Assembly: GCA_900542325.1 (NCBI GenBank)
Contig: UQMY01000002.1
Location: 30,858 to 94,857, forward strand
Length of the DNA stretch: 64,000 bases
From: an uncultured Collinsella sp.
GTDB lineage: Bacteria; Actinomycetota; Coriobacteriia; Coriobacteriales; Coriobacteriaceae
Direction: 5' to 3'
A program made the translations under genes and the position numbers. Positions within the stretch are counted from its first letter, which is position 1. Each line of letters starts with the position of its first letter. The notes beneath the pieces are model-generated. The model was not told where the DNA came from. It saw only the letters and a program-made list of their open reading frames with translations, and did not search any database. Positions 1-8,035 of the stretch are shown piece by piece.

Positions 1-19
1 ACTTAACTTACCATCTAAG

Positions 20-82
20 GTGGAAAGCTGGAAAGAAAGCTGGAATGTTGAGTGGAAAGCTGGAAAGTAAGGTGGAAAGCTG
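20..82. repeat. A/G-rich short direct repeats at window start
   Basis: The word GTGGAAAGCTG occurs at 20, 52 and 72, and a related GAAAGCTGGAA at 35, so this stretch is an irregular purine-rich direct repeat. No reading frame runs through it. The rest of positions 1-356 holds no convincing gene, only the inverted repeat listed next. Confidence 0.6.
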
Positions 83-275
83 TCGCGCCATTGCGGGCGG
101 GTAGGGGGGTCAATAATTGCGTAGGCCATACCAGCCAAACAAAAAGATACCAATCTGGTTGGTAAAACACCGTCAATGAGCCGCGAGCTAACTAGCTGCG
201 TAAATAAAACCTAAAGAACTGTTGCAAAGTAATGGCAAATGCCCAGATAGCGAAATTGCGATTTTCAATTAACTG

Positions 276-318
276 TTACGTGCAAACAGCAAAATGCTAC
301 TATCTAACATGCACGTAA
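276..318 (+). promoter_or_regulatory. Inverted repeat upstream of the double-HTH gene
   Basis: TTACGTGCA (276-284) is repeated as its exact reverse complement TGCACGTAA (310-318), 25 bases apart and ending about 40 bases before the gene at 357. The position suits an operator or a regulatory hairpin. That it binds the downstream HTH protein is only inference. Confidence 0.45.
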
Positions 319-356
319 GAAAGCAGATTAACGGTTAAGGCTAAGAAGTGGCAGGT

Positions 357-752
357 ATGTCGGAAGCAACTAGGACTCGTACGCATGCGCCTGAGATTAG
401 GCAGCGCGCCGTCGAGGTCCTCCAAGAGGGGGTCGGTCATCGCGCCCTCGCCGCAGAGCTTGGCATTCCCCAGGCCACGGCTCGTCAGTGGGCCCGCGCA
501 TATGCCGTGGGCGGTGCCGACGCCGTGCTCAACGCCGGTTCGCATCATCGCACCTATTCGTACGAAGTTAAGCTCGCCGTGGTCAAGGACCGCTTGGAAA
601 ACGGCTTAACGGTTCGCGAGGCCATGATCAAGCACAAGATTCCCAGCGAGTCTTCGGTCAAGGCTTGGTGCCGTCAGTACCGCGAGAGCGGTGAGTCCGC
701 ACTGGTCGATAAGCCGCGCGGTCGCAAGCCGCGCGTTAAAAAGGCGGAATAG
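357..752 (+). CDS. Orphan double helix-turn-helix protein (IS3 OrfA-like)
   Basis: This 131-residue basic protein has two successive helix-turn-helix units. The first covers about residues 10-55 (RALAAELGIPQATARQW) and the second about 65-115 (VREAMIKHKIPSESSVKAW); it ends in the basic tail RGRKPRVKK. The arrangement resembles OrfA of IS3/IS150-type elements, which binds the element ends. No OrfB integrase, slippery frameshift site or terminal repeats follow, so this is either an element remnant or a domesticated DNA-binding protein. An in-frame GTG at 348 is an alternative start, with AAGG 7 bases upstream; the ATG was preferred. A terminator follows directly, so the gene is monocistronic. 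DNA binding is a safe inference; the role is unknown. Confidence 0.7.
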   Translation: MSEATRTRTHAPEIRQRAVEVLQEGVGHRALAAELGIPQATARQWARAYAVGGADAVLNAGSHHRTYSYEVKLAVVKDRLENGLTVREAMIKHKIPSESSVKAWCRQYRESGESALVDKPRGRKPRVKKAE

Positions 753-764
753 CAAACGGGATGG

Positions 765-788
765 TGCGCCCACAGGGGCGCATTTTTC
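765..788 (+). terminator. Rho-independent terminator
   Basis: TGCGCCC and GGGCGCA form a 7-bp stem with a four-base loop, followed by a T-rich run, just after the double-HTH gene. Confidence 0.75.
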
Positions 789-932
789 TTGCCGCGCCTC
801 TGCTCCAAAGCAGGCGTGCCCTTACCCCGTACGCCTAAAACTCCCCAGTTGACCGAAAACCTGCCGCCGCTACTCCTCAACTGAGCTATAACGTTAAACA
901 ATTGCAGCGTTTTTGCATGGGGGAGTGATGGT

Positions 933-3815
933 ATGACGCTACTGTATTTCCTTACCCTGTTTCCGCTGGTACCGGCACTGGGCATGCTGCTCGCGCGCGG
1001 TGACCGCGCCCGCGATGCGGTGGGGCTTGTAGGCTCCGGCATTATTATGGCGGTGACAGTTGTAGTCGCCGTCATGTTTTTTGGCACGGGCCCGCAGAGC
1101 TTTGAGGTTGCCCCCGGCACCTCGCATGTGCTCTCGATCATCAGCTCCGCCATCGATGTCATCCTGTGCGCCGTCATCCTGTACAACGCGTTCAAATATA
1201 GGAACGCGCTCACCACGGTGCTCGGCATAGTCCAGCTGGTGGGCTCGCTCGCCTTTGCAGCCATGACGCTGCCCGCGGCCGAAGCCGTCACGGCGACGCC
1301 GCTCTACCTGGACTACATGAGCGTGATCATGGTCCTCGCCATCGGCATCGTCGGCAGCCTTATCTGCGTGTATGCCTTGGGTTATATGAAGGACTTCCAG
1401 GCCCACGACGAGCACGAGGCCGCGCTGCGTGGGCAAACCGCGCCTGACCGTCGCCCGCAGTTCCTGGCGCTTATGTTCCTGTTCCTCTCAGCCATGTTCG
1501 TCATCGTGACGAGCGACAACCTTGAGTGGCTGTTCTGCGGCTGGGAAATCACCACCGTGTGCTCGTTCCTCATGATTGGCTACACGCGTACGCCCGAGGC
1601 CATCAAGAACGCCTTCACCCAGATCATCCTCAACATGCTGGGCGGTATCGCGTTTTTGGCCGGACTCATGTTCCTGCACGTCAACGGCATGCCGCTGACC
1701 ATCTCGGGCATGATCGAGCTTTCCGGCGCCGGAACCGCGCAATCCGCGCTGCTGGTCATGCCGGTCATCCTGTTGTCGCTCGCCGCACTCACCAAGGCCG
1801 CGCAGATGCCGTTCCACACTTGGCTGTTGGGTGCCATGGTTGCCCCCACGCCCACGAGCGCCCTGCTGCACTCGTCCACCATGGTCAAAGCCGGCGTGTT
1901 CCTGATGGTCAAGCTGAGCCCGCTCTATGCCATCTATCCCGTGACCGGCTTTATGGTCACGAGTGTGGGTGCCATCACGTTTTTGCTCGCCGCCCTCATG
2001 GCCATCTCGCAGAGCAACGCCAAACGCGTGCTCGCGTACTCCACCATTTCCAACTTGGGCCTTATCAGCGCCTGCCTAGGCGTCGGCGCGCCCGAGGCCG
2101 TGTGGGCCGCGATCTTCCTGATCCTGTTCCATACGGTGGCAAAGTCGCTGCTGTTCCTGTGCGTGGGCACGGCCGAGCATCATATCGGCAGCCGCAATAT
2201 CGAGGACATGGACGGCATGTTCAGCCGCATGCCGCACCTGACGCGCCTGATGATGCTGGGTATCATGGGCATGTTTGTGGCGCCGTTTGGCATGCTCGTG
2301 TCCAAGTGGGGCGCCCTGGTGGCGTTTGCGCAGACCGGCAACGTGCTCATGATCATGGTGCTTGCCTTTGGCTCGGCCGCGACCTTCTTCTTCTGGGGCA
2401 AGTGGCTTGCTAAGCTTTCGGGCGTCGATCCCACGGCTCAAAACGTTGAGGTCAATGTCCATAAGACCGAATGGATGGCCCTCAACACCATCGCCGCGCT
2501 GCTGATTCTTTGCTGCGTGGCGTTCCCGCTCATCTCGAGCGGTCTGGTGTCGCCTTACTTGGCCATGGTGTTTGGCCGCGTGCCGTACGTTATTGGCAAG
2601 GACTCCATGTATCTGATGGTGGTTATCGTGGCGTTTATCGCCGTGGTGCTGCTGACTTCATTCCGCGTGAGCAATAAGCCGCACGTCAACGTATATCTTT
2701 CGGGTGTGGGAACCGACAATTACCGCCATTTCCGCGGCTCGATGGGACACGAGGTGAAGGCCGAAAAGCGCAATTGGTACTCGGAGGACGCCCTTGGCGA
2801 GAAGCGTATTGGCCCCGCGGGTAGTGTTGTTTGCTGCGCCATCATCCTGTTTGCGCTGCTGTGCTGCGCGTGGATTGGGCCCGAGAGACTCGCCATGAGT
2901 GCGCCCTCGGTGCTGCGCGGCAAGTATTTCGAAGGCTCGGGTGTCGTGGGCATTTTTATTGGCACCGTGGCGTTTGCCTTGATTGCGCCGCTTGTGGGCG
3001 GCCTGATCGACGGCGTTGACCGCAAACTTTCGGCTCGCATGCAGGGCCGCGTGGGACCGCGTCTGCTGCAGCCGTTCTACGATGTGGCCAAGCTCCTGCG
3101 CAAAGCCCCTGCCAGCGTAAACACCATGGACGATACCTACATGGCGTGCGCGCTCATCTTCACCGTCGTGGGCGGCGGCATCTTTGTGTCGGGCTCCAAC
3201 ACGCTGCTGTGCGCTTTTATGGTGACGCTCGCTGCGATCTTTGTGGTGCTGGCGTCCGCCTCGACGCAAAGCCCATTTGCCCAGGTTGGCGCCGACCGCG
3301 AGCTGCTGCAAGTCATGAGTTACGAGCCCGCCGTTCTGCTGATGAGCGTGGGCCTGTACCTTGCCACCGATAGCTTCGATTCCATTGCCGCGACGGGGCA
3401 GTCGGCCCCCATCATCGTGTACAGCGCGCCCATTTTCCTGGCGCTGCTTGCGGTGCTCACCATCAAGCTACGCAAGTCGCCGTTCGACCTTTCGTACTCG
3501 CATCACGCGCATCAGGAGATTGTCCAGGGCGTCGCCACCGAGATGAGCGGCGGTACGCTGGCCAAGATGACCCTTATGCACTGGTGCGAGACCGTGCTGT
3601 TTTTGATGTGGGTGGGCATGTTCTTTGTTTGGGACAACCCGGTGAGCTGGGTGGTCGCCCTGGTCGTGATGGTCGCGACGTACTTTGTCGAGGTGCTGAT
3701 CGACAACACCTTCGCCCGTAGCACCTGGCGCAGCTGCTTTAAGCTCGGCTGGGGCGTGGCGCTGGTGTTTGGCCTGCTCAACCTTATGCCCATCCTCGTC
3801 GACGTGTTTATTTAG
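933..3815 (+). CDS. Ech-type hydrogenase membrane subunit, antiporter/NuoH fusion
   Basis: This 960-residue polytopic membrane protein combines two subunits that are usually separate. Residues 1 to about 620 match the NuoL/HyfB/EchA antiporter-like family, with the glutamate of GWEITTV and the lysines of TKAAQMPFHTW and HSSTMVKAG that form the ion path. Residues from about 665 to 960 match NuoH/HyfC/EchB, with ARMQGRVGPRLLQPFYD and GADRELLQVMSYEP. No stop or restart separates the halves. It would anchor the hydrogenase and couple ferredoxin oxidation and H2 evolution to proton or sodium movement. The ATG at 933 has GGGGGAG 7 bases upstream. It is the first gene of an operon running to 6607, and the next gene starts 12 bases on. 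Assignment to a group 4 hydrogenase is secure from the neighbours; the exact subgroup is not. Confidence 0.92.
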   Translation: MTLLYFLTLFPLVPALGMLLARGDRARDAVGLVGSGIIMAVTVVVAVMFFGTGPQSFEVAPGTSHVLSIISSAIDVILCAVILYNAFKYRNALTTVLGIVQLVGSLAFAAMTLPAAEAVTATPLYLDYMSVIMVLAIGIVGSLICVYALGYMKDFQAHDEHEAALRGQTAPDRRPQFLALMFLFLSAMFVIVTSDNLEWLFCGWEITTVCSFLMIGYTRTPEAIKNAFTQIILNMLGGIAFLAGLMFLHVNGMPLTISGMIELSGAGTAQSALLVMPVILLSLAALTKAAQMPFHTWLLGAMVAPTPTSALLHSSTMVKAGVFLMVKLSPLYAIYPVTGFMVTSVGAITFLLAALMAISQSNAKRVLAYSTISNLGLISACLGVGAPEAVWAAIFLILFHTVAKSLLFLCVGTAEHHIGSRNIEDMDGMFSRMPHLTRLMMLGIMGMFVAPFGMLVSKWGALVAFAQTGNVLMIMVLAFGSAATFFFWGKWLAKLSGVDPTAQNVEVNVHKTEWMALNTIAALLILCCVAFPLISSGLVSPYLAMVFGRVPYVIGKDSMYLMVVIVAFIAVVLLTSFRVSNKPHVNVYLSGVGTDNYRHFRGSMGHEVKAEKRNWYSEDALGEKRIGPAGSVVCCAIILFALLCCAWIGPERLAMSAPSVLRGKYFEGSGVVGIFIGTVAFALIAPLVGGLIDGVDRKLSARMQGRVGPRLLQPFYDVAKLLRKAPASVNTMDDTYMACALIFTVVGGGIFVSGSNTLLCAFMVTLAAIFVVLASASTQSPFAQVGADRELLQVMSYEPAVLLMSVGLYLATDSFDSIAATGQSAPIIVYSAPIFLALLAVLTIKLRKSPFDLSYSHHAHQEIVQGVATEMSGGTLAKMTLMHWCETVLFLMWVGMFFVWDNPVSWVVALVVMVATYFVEVLIDNTFARSTWRSCFKLGWGVALVFGLLNLMPILVDVFI

Positions 3816-3827
3816 GAGGCGGCATCC

Positions 3828-4445
3828 ATGGGTAACAAAATGTCGCGCTCGCCGTGGGTCATTCATTACGACGGCTCGAGCTGCAACGGATGCGATATCG
3901 AGGTGCTGGCCTCGCTCACGCCGCTGTTCGATGCGGAACGCTTTGGCGTGGTCAATACCGGCAACCCCAAGCATGCGGATATCTTTTTGGTGACGGGCTC
4001 GGTCAACGCTCAGAACCTGCCCGTCGTGCGCCAGATCTACAACCAGATGCTCGAGCCCAAGTGCGTGGTGGCCTGCGGCATCTGCGCGTGTTCGGGCGGC
4101 GTATTCCGCGATGCCTATAACGTGATCGGCGGCGTGGATCGCGCGATTCCCGTGGACGTGTACGCGCCCGGGTGTGCCATTCGCCCCGAGACCGTGATCG
4201 ACGCCATCGTGGAGGCGTGCGGCATCCTGGACCAGAAGGAGGCCGTGATGCGCGCCGGCGGCGATCCACTTACCGTGGGCGGTTCCGCTACCTGGGACGG
4301 TGGCGTTGAGCTGGGCGAGGACGGGTTTGTGGCTGCAGGGGCCGGGACTGACGGTGCCGGTGACGCGCATGCCGGGAAGCCTGCTGCGCCCGCCGCTGGC
4401 GACGCACCTGCTGAGGCTCCTGCCGCTGCAAAGGAGGCCGAGTAA
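3828..4445 (+). CDS. [NiFe] hydrogenase small subunit, EchC/NuoB-like
   Basis: This is the electron-transfer small subunit of the membrane-bound hydrogenase. It carries the single [4Fe-4S] cluster expected of the NuoB/EchC family. Ligands are visible as C19 and C22 (SSCNGCDIE), C83 (ACGICACSGG) and C116 (APGCAIRP). The core ends near residue 145. About 60 further residues are rich in alanine, proline, glycine and acidic residues, making it longer than plain EchC proteins (about 140-150). The start is preceded by AGGAGG. Its stop overlaps the next start by one base (TAATG), which indicates translational coupling within the operon. Confidence 0.93.
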   Translation: MGNKMSRSPWVIHYDGSSCNGCDIEVLASLTPLFDAERFGVVNTGNPKHADIFLVTGSVNAQNLPVVRQIYNQMLEPKCVVACGICACSGGVFRDAYNVIGGVDRAIPVDVYAPGCAIRPETVIDAIVEACGILDQKEAVMRAGGDPLTVGGSATWDGGVELGEDGFVAAGAGTDGAGDAHAGKPAAPAAGDAPAEAPAAAKEAE

Positions 4446-5164
4446 TGCAAGAGGCAATCTATACCACCGTCGGGATCGACGAGCTCCTGTCGCATGTCCA
4501 GGCGCTCAAGGGCGCCGGTGCCCGCTTTGTGCAAATGCACGCCGAGCGCAACGTCGACGACGGCACGTATCGCTTGGTCTATACGTTTATCAACGTTCGC
4601 GCTGCTCAGGAACATATTGCGCAGGACGGCAGCTATGCGATCGAGAACCTGGTAGTCGATGGTATCGACCAGTACCAGGAGATTCCGTCCATCAGCTCGT
4701 ACTATCCGGCGGTATTTCCGTTTGAGAACGAAGCACACGACCTGTTTGGGCTTGCCATTACCGATATGCAGATCGACTTTAAGGGCTTTTTCTACCAGGT
4801 CTCGACTGCCGAGCCCATGAGCGTTATCACGCCCGAGGTGAAGGCTGCGCGAGAGAAAGCCATGAAGGTCCGTGCCGCTGCCGAGGCCAAGGCGCGCAAG
4901 GCCGCGGCCGAGAAGGCCGCCGCTGCTGCGGCTGCTGCAGGGAAGGGCGCCGCAGGTACCGGCGATGCCGCGGGCGCTGCTGCCGCCCAGCCCGCTGCGG
5001 CTGCCGGCTCCGATGCTCAGCATGACGATGCCGCTGCCAAGGCCGCGCTCAAAGCCGCCGAGCTGGAGGCAAAGCTCGCCGCCATGGATCCCGAGAAAGC
5101 AGCCAAGGTCCGCGCGGCGCTTGCCGCCAAAGCCGCTCGCGACAAGCAGAAAAAGGAGGCGTAA
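4445..5164 (+). CDS. Hydrogenase subunit, EchD/NuoC-like with Ala/Lys tail
   Basis: Residues 1 to about 130 match the 30-kDa NuoC/EchD family, including the segment YPAVFPFENEAHDLFGLAI, which corresponds to the conserved (E)xxDxFG motif. The protein bridges the small and large subunits and has no cofactor of its own. Residues from about 134 to 239 form a tail made almost only of Ala, Lys, Glu and Arg, predicted to be helical and solvent exposed. The tail roughly doubles the usual length and parallels the low-complexity tail of the preceding subunit. The start ATG overlaps the previous stop. Confidence 0.88.
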   Translation: MQEAIYTTVGIDELLSHVQALKGAGARFVQMHAERNVDDGTYRLVYTFINVRAAQEHIAQDGSYAIENLVVDGIDQYQEIPSISSYYPAVFPFENEAHDLFGLAITDMQIDFKGFFYQVSTAEPMSVITPEVKAAREKAMKVRAAAEAKARKAAAEKAAAAAAAAGKGAAGTGDAAGAAAAQPAAAAGSDAQHDDAAAKAALKAAELEAKLAAMDPEKAAKVRAALAAKAARDKQKKEA

Positions 5165-5169
5165 GGTCC

Positions 5170-6258
5170 ATGGCACATCGCTCCGTTATTCCGTTTGGCC
5201 CGCAGCACCCGGTGTTGCCCGAGCCGCTTCATCTGGACCTGGTGATCGAGGACGACCGCGTCATCGAGGCAATTCCGCAGATCGGCTTTGTGCACCGCGG
5301 ACTCGAGAAGCTCACCGAAAAGCGCGACATGCACCAGTTTGGCTACATCGCTGAGCGCATCTGCGGCATTTGTGCCGTGGGTCACAGCTGCGGCTATGCC
5401 AGCGCCTGCGAACGCATGCTTGACATCGAGGTGCCCGGCCGCGTGCAGTATATCCGCACCATTCTGCATGAGCTTTCGCGCATTCACTCGCACCTGCTGT
5501 GGCTGGGCCTGCTCGCCGATGCCTTTGGCTTCGAGGCGCTGTTCTATCGTTCGTGGACCCTGCGCGAGCAGATCCTCAAGATCTTTGAGAGCACCTGCGG
5601 CGGCCGCGTGATTCTGTCGATCAACGAGGTCGGCGGCCTTAAGCACGACATCGAGGACTCCGAGCTGGCGGGTATTGCTCAGACGCTCGATGCCATGCGT
5701 CCCGACTACGAGGCCCTGGTGCATACGTTTTTGGACGACGACAGCTGCGGCGAACGCCTGCATGGCGTGGGCGTGATCAGCAAGAAGGACGCGCTTGATC
5801 TGTCGATGGTCGGCCCGTTCGGTCGCGCTTCGGGCGTGGATTACGACGTGCGCATGCTCGGCGACGGCGCCTATGCGGATCTGGCCGCGTTTGAGCCCAT
5901 CGTGGCGACCGACGGCGACTGCTATGCCCGCTGCCAGGTGCGTTGCGCCGAGGTCACGCAGGCCATGGGCATCATCAAGGAGCTTGTGGACAAGATTCCA
6001 CACGACGGCATCGGCGGGCGCACCAAGCTCACGCCGGCCGACGGTGCCCGCGGCGAGGTCGTGATTGAGCAGCCGCGCGGCGAGGCGTACTACTATGTGC
6101 GCGGCAACGGCACCAAGAACCTGGACCGCTTCCGCGTGCGCACGCCGACGTCGCAGAACCTGGCAGGTCTGACGCATGCGCTGCAGGGTGTGCTCCTTGC
6201 CAACGTGCCCATGATTATCCTGACCATCGACCCCTGCATTAGCTGCACGGAAAGGTAG
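5170..6258 (+). CDS. [NiFe] hydrogenase large subunit, EchE/NuoD-like
   Basis: This 362-residue catalytic subunit keeps all four nickel-iron ligands. C65 and C68 lie in RICGICAVGHS, and C356 and C359 in DPCISCTER at the extreme C-terminus. That distinguishes it from NuoD of complex I, which lacks them, and implies an active hydrogenase. The protein ends directly after DPCxxCTER, with no C-terminal peptide for a maturation protease to remove, as in EchE and CooH. It should evolve or take up H2 with ferredoxin as partner. AGGAGG lies 11 bases before the start. It is the fourth gene of the operon. Confidence 0.95.
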   Translation: MAHRSVIPFGPQHPVLPEPLHLDLVIEDDRVIEAIPQIGFVHRGLEKLTEKRDMHQFGYIAERICGICAVGHSCGYASACERMLDIEVPGRVQYIRTILHELSRIHSHLLWLGLLADAFGFEALFYRSWTLREQILKIFESTCGGRVILSINEVGGLKHDIEDSELAGIAQTLDAMRPDYEALVHTFLDDDSCGERLHGVGVISKKDALDLSMVGPFGRASGVDYDVRMLGDGAYADLAAFEPIVATDGDCYARCQVRCAEVTQAMGIIKELVDKIPHDGIGGRTKLTPADGARGEVVIEQPRGEAYYYVRGNGTKNLDRFRVRTPTSQNLAGLTHALQGVLLANVPMIILTIDPCISCTER

Positions 6259-6265
6259 GCGCGGC

Positions 6266-6607
6266 ATGAGTTTACTGACATTTGCCAAGACGGCCTTGGG
6301 TTCTATGGTCAAGCAGCCGGTAACGGTGTGCTATCCGCAGGAGAAGCTGACGGCGCCCGAGCGCTTGCGCGGGCATATCGTCAACGACATGGACGTGTGC
6401 ATCTGCTGCGGCATGTGCGCGCGGCGTTGCCCGGCGGGCGCGCTCGCGGTCGATCGCAAGGGCGGAACGTGGTCGATCGACCCGTACGCCTGCGTGGTGT
6501 GCGGCGAGTGCATCGAAAGTTGCCCTAAACACTGCCTGAGCATGGACACCGCCCGCACTCCAGTTGCGGCGGACAAGACTCCCACGGTAGAAACTAAGCC
6601 GGAGTAG
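6266..6607 (+). CDS. Hydrogenase 2x[4Fe-4S] ferredoxin subunit, EchF/NuoI-like
   Basis: This 113-residue protein contains two classical CxxCxxCxxxCP motifs. The first has C45, C48, C51 and C55, and the second C76, C79, C82 and C86, giving two [4Fe-4S] clusters. It passes electrons from soluble ferredoxin to the small subunit, as EchF, HycF and NuoI do. It starts 7 bases after the large-subunit gene and is the last gene of the operon, followed by a strong hairpin. No maturation genes (hypA-F) lie in the window, so they must be elsewhere. Confidence 0.92.
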   Translation: MSLLTFAKTALGSMVKQPVTVCYPQEKLTAPERLRGHIVNDMDVCICCGMCARRCPAGALAVDRKGGTWSIDPYACVVCGECIESCPKHCLSMDTARTPVAADKTPTVETKPE

Positions 6608-6628
6608 CGCAGGAGTAGAACTGGAATA

Positions 6629-6662
6629 GGGGCCGGCGGGGCAAAAATGCCCCGCCGGCCCC
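6629..6662 (+). terminator. Terminator-like hairpin after the hydrogenase operon
   Basis: A perfect 15-bp stem (beginning GGGGCCGGCGGGG) with a four-base A loop lies 21 bases after the last hydrogenase gene. There is no clear T run, so it may act as an RNA-stabilising hairpin as well as a terminator. Confidence 0.7.
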
Positions 6663-6694
6663 GCGCTTAAACGCGCGGTTGGGCCGTCGCGAAC

Positions 6695-6846
6695 AAAACT
6701 ATGCCGGATTACGGGGCTGGATAGCGAACCTCCGACCATATCGAAAACCAAGATAATAAAACCGCAGGTAGACTGCTTGCTGTTTTTCAAAAATAGGGGG
6801 TATGGATGAGGGCTCCGACTTTAGCCCCGTAAACCGGCATAGTTTT
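6695..6846. repeat. 152-bp palindromic element, copy A
   Basis: The ends are 24-bp inverted repeats with one mismatch; the left begins AAAACTATGCCGG and the right ends CCGGCATAGTTTT. The interior contains AACCGCAGGTAGA followed by a T/A-rich hairpin. Copies B and C are related. No coding potential is seen. Together the three copies fill most of the 798-base gap 6608-7405. Confidence 0.8.
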
Positions 6847-6940
6847 GAAATGGCACCATATCAGTAACAGCCTTTGATCTCCCTTGGACAGAGGGAAACG
6901 GATCATTTTTGCCTTGCGAGGGCTGCCGCGTGACCCGTCT

Positions 6941-7100
6941 GCCACGAAATGGGCCCATCTACTATGTTTAGGCGGCAGCCCTCGACCACGGCAAGTAATG
7001 TGAAATGAAAACCGCAGGTAGAACGCCTGCGATTTTTCATGAAACGCGGCTATGGTCAGGGGTATCGGGTCAAACGTAGTAGATGGGCCCATTTCGTGGC
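6941..7100. repeat. 160-bp palindromic element, copy B
   Basis: Terminal inverted repeats of about 29 bp with one mismatch are built around GCCACGAAATGGGCCC and its complement. The interior again carries AACCGCAGGTAGA followed by AACGCCTGCG. The flanking word GATCATTTT with GCGAGG occurs on both sides (about 6901 and 7140). Confidence 0.78.
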
Positions 7101-7192
7101 GGGCGCCGTCAGCCGATCTCCGCGGGCGGAAGAAAGCAGATCATTTTGGTCTCGCGAGGCTTGCGGAAGCGCTTGTGCAGGGCCGCCCGAAC

Positions 7193-7344
7193 AAAACTAT
7201 GTCGGTTTACTACGATGAATTCGACATTTCCGACCATGACTGCATTTTTCTAAATATTACAAGCGTTCTACCTGCGGTTTTGCAAGCGCACAATTTACCG
7301 TGGTCGAAGGTGGGCGATTCATCGTAGTAAACCGGCATAGTTTT
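7193..7344. repeat. 152-bp palindromic element, copy C
   Basis: Terminal inverted repeats of 27 bp with one mismatch start with AAAACTATGTCGGTTTAC, the same outer word as copy A. The length, 152 bp, is identical to copy A. The internal word appears in the opposite orientation (TCTACCTGCGGTT). Confidence 0.8.
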
Positions 7345-7405
7345 GATATGGCATTAAATCGGTAGCATCCATTTTGCTATGCCGGAGCGGTCGGCCGTTG
7401 GGTAA

Positions 7406-8035
7406 TTACCCTCGCAGATAGGCGATGGCGATTTGGGTGCGGTTGCGTAGCCCCATTTTGGCTAGGATTGAGCTGATGTGGTTGCGCACCGTGCCTTCTC
7501 CCATATAAGCCGTGGCGGCAATCTCCTTGTTGTCGAGGCCGCAGGCGATGAGCTCGGCGACTTCGAACTCGCGGTCGGTCAGACCGGCAAAGGCCGCGGG
7601 CCGGTGTGGCGTGCCCGTCTTGTCGCCCATCCCGTCAAAGTCAACATCTTCGATCGCCTTACCCTCGAGCACGCGTTTGCCGTCCATGACCTGCGCCAAC
7701 GCTGGCGGAATGGCGGCGACATCGGTCTTGATCAGGTAGCCGCGGGCGCCCAGCTTGAGCGCCGACACGATATACTCGTCATCCGAGAATGTCGTCAGAA
7801 ACACCACGCGCGCCGCAGGGTCGCGCTCAAGGATCTCGCGTGCCGCCGAAAGTCCGTCGCGCTCTGGCATCTGAATGTCGAGCAGCGCGATATCGGGTGC
7901 GAGTTCGGCGTAGAGTGCCACCGCGTCGTTGCCGTTGGCGCCGGTGCCCACCACCTCGATTTGCGGCTGGGCACCCAGGATAATCTTGAGCGAATCGACT
8001 ACCAAACGGTCGTCGTCGACAACGATGAGCCTCAT
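7406..8035 (-). CDS. NarL/LuxR-type response regulator
   Basis: This 209-residue regulator has an N-terminal receiver domain with acidic residues D7-D9, phospho-acceptor D53 (LLDIQMPERDG) and K103 (YLIKTD). A LuxR-type helix-turn-helix follows from about residue 150 (LTDREFEVAELIACGLDNKE, then VRNHISSILAKMG). Its start overlaps the stop of the sensor kinase by four bases (ATGA), so the two are translationally coupled. The adjacent, divergent ABC exporter operon is the obvious candidate target, as is common for such pairs; that link is inference. Confidence 0.93.
   Translation of the reverse strand: MRLIVVDDDRLVVDSLKIILGAQPQIEVVGTGANGNDAVALYAELAPDIALLDIQMPERDGLSAAREILERDPAARVVFLTTFSDDEYIVSALKLGARGYLIKTDVAAIPPALAQVMDGKRVLEGKAIEDVDFDGMGDKTGTPHRPAAFAGLTDREFEVAELIACGLDNKEIAATAYMGEGTVRNHISSILAKMGLRNRTQIAIAYLRG

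Noticed and set aside
5170..6258. Complex I subunit NuoD
   Set aside because: All four nickel-binding cysteines are present and the other complex I subunits are missing, so it is a hydrogenase.
7052..7327. 91-codon frame in the repeat cluster
   Set aside because: It runs through two palindromic elements and has no ribosome site or family resemblance.
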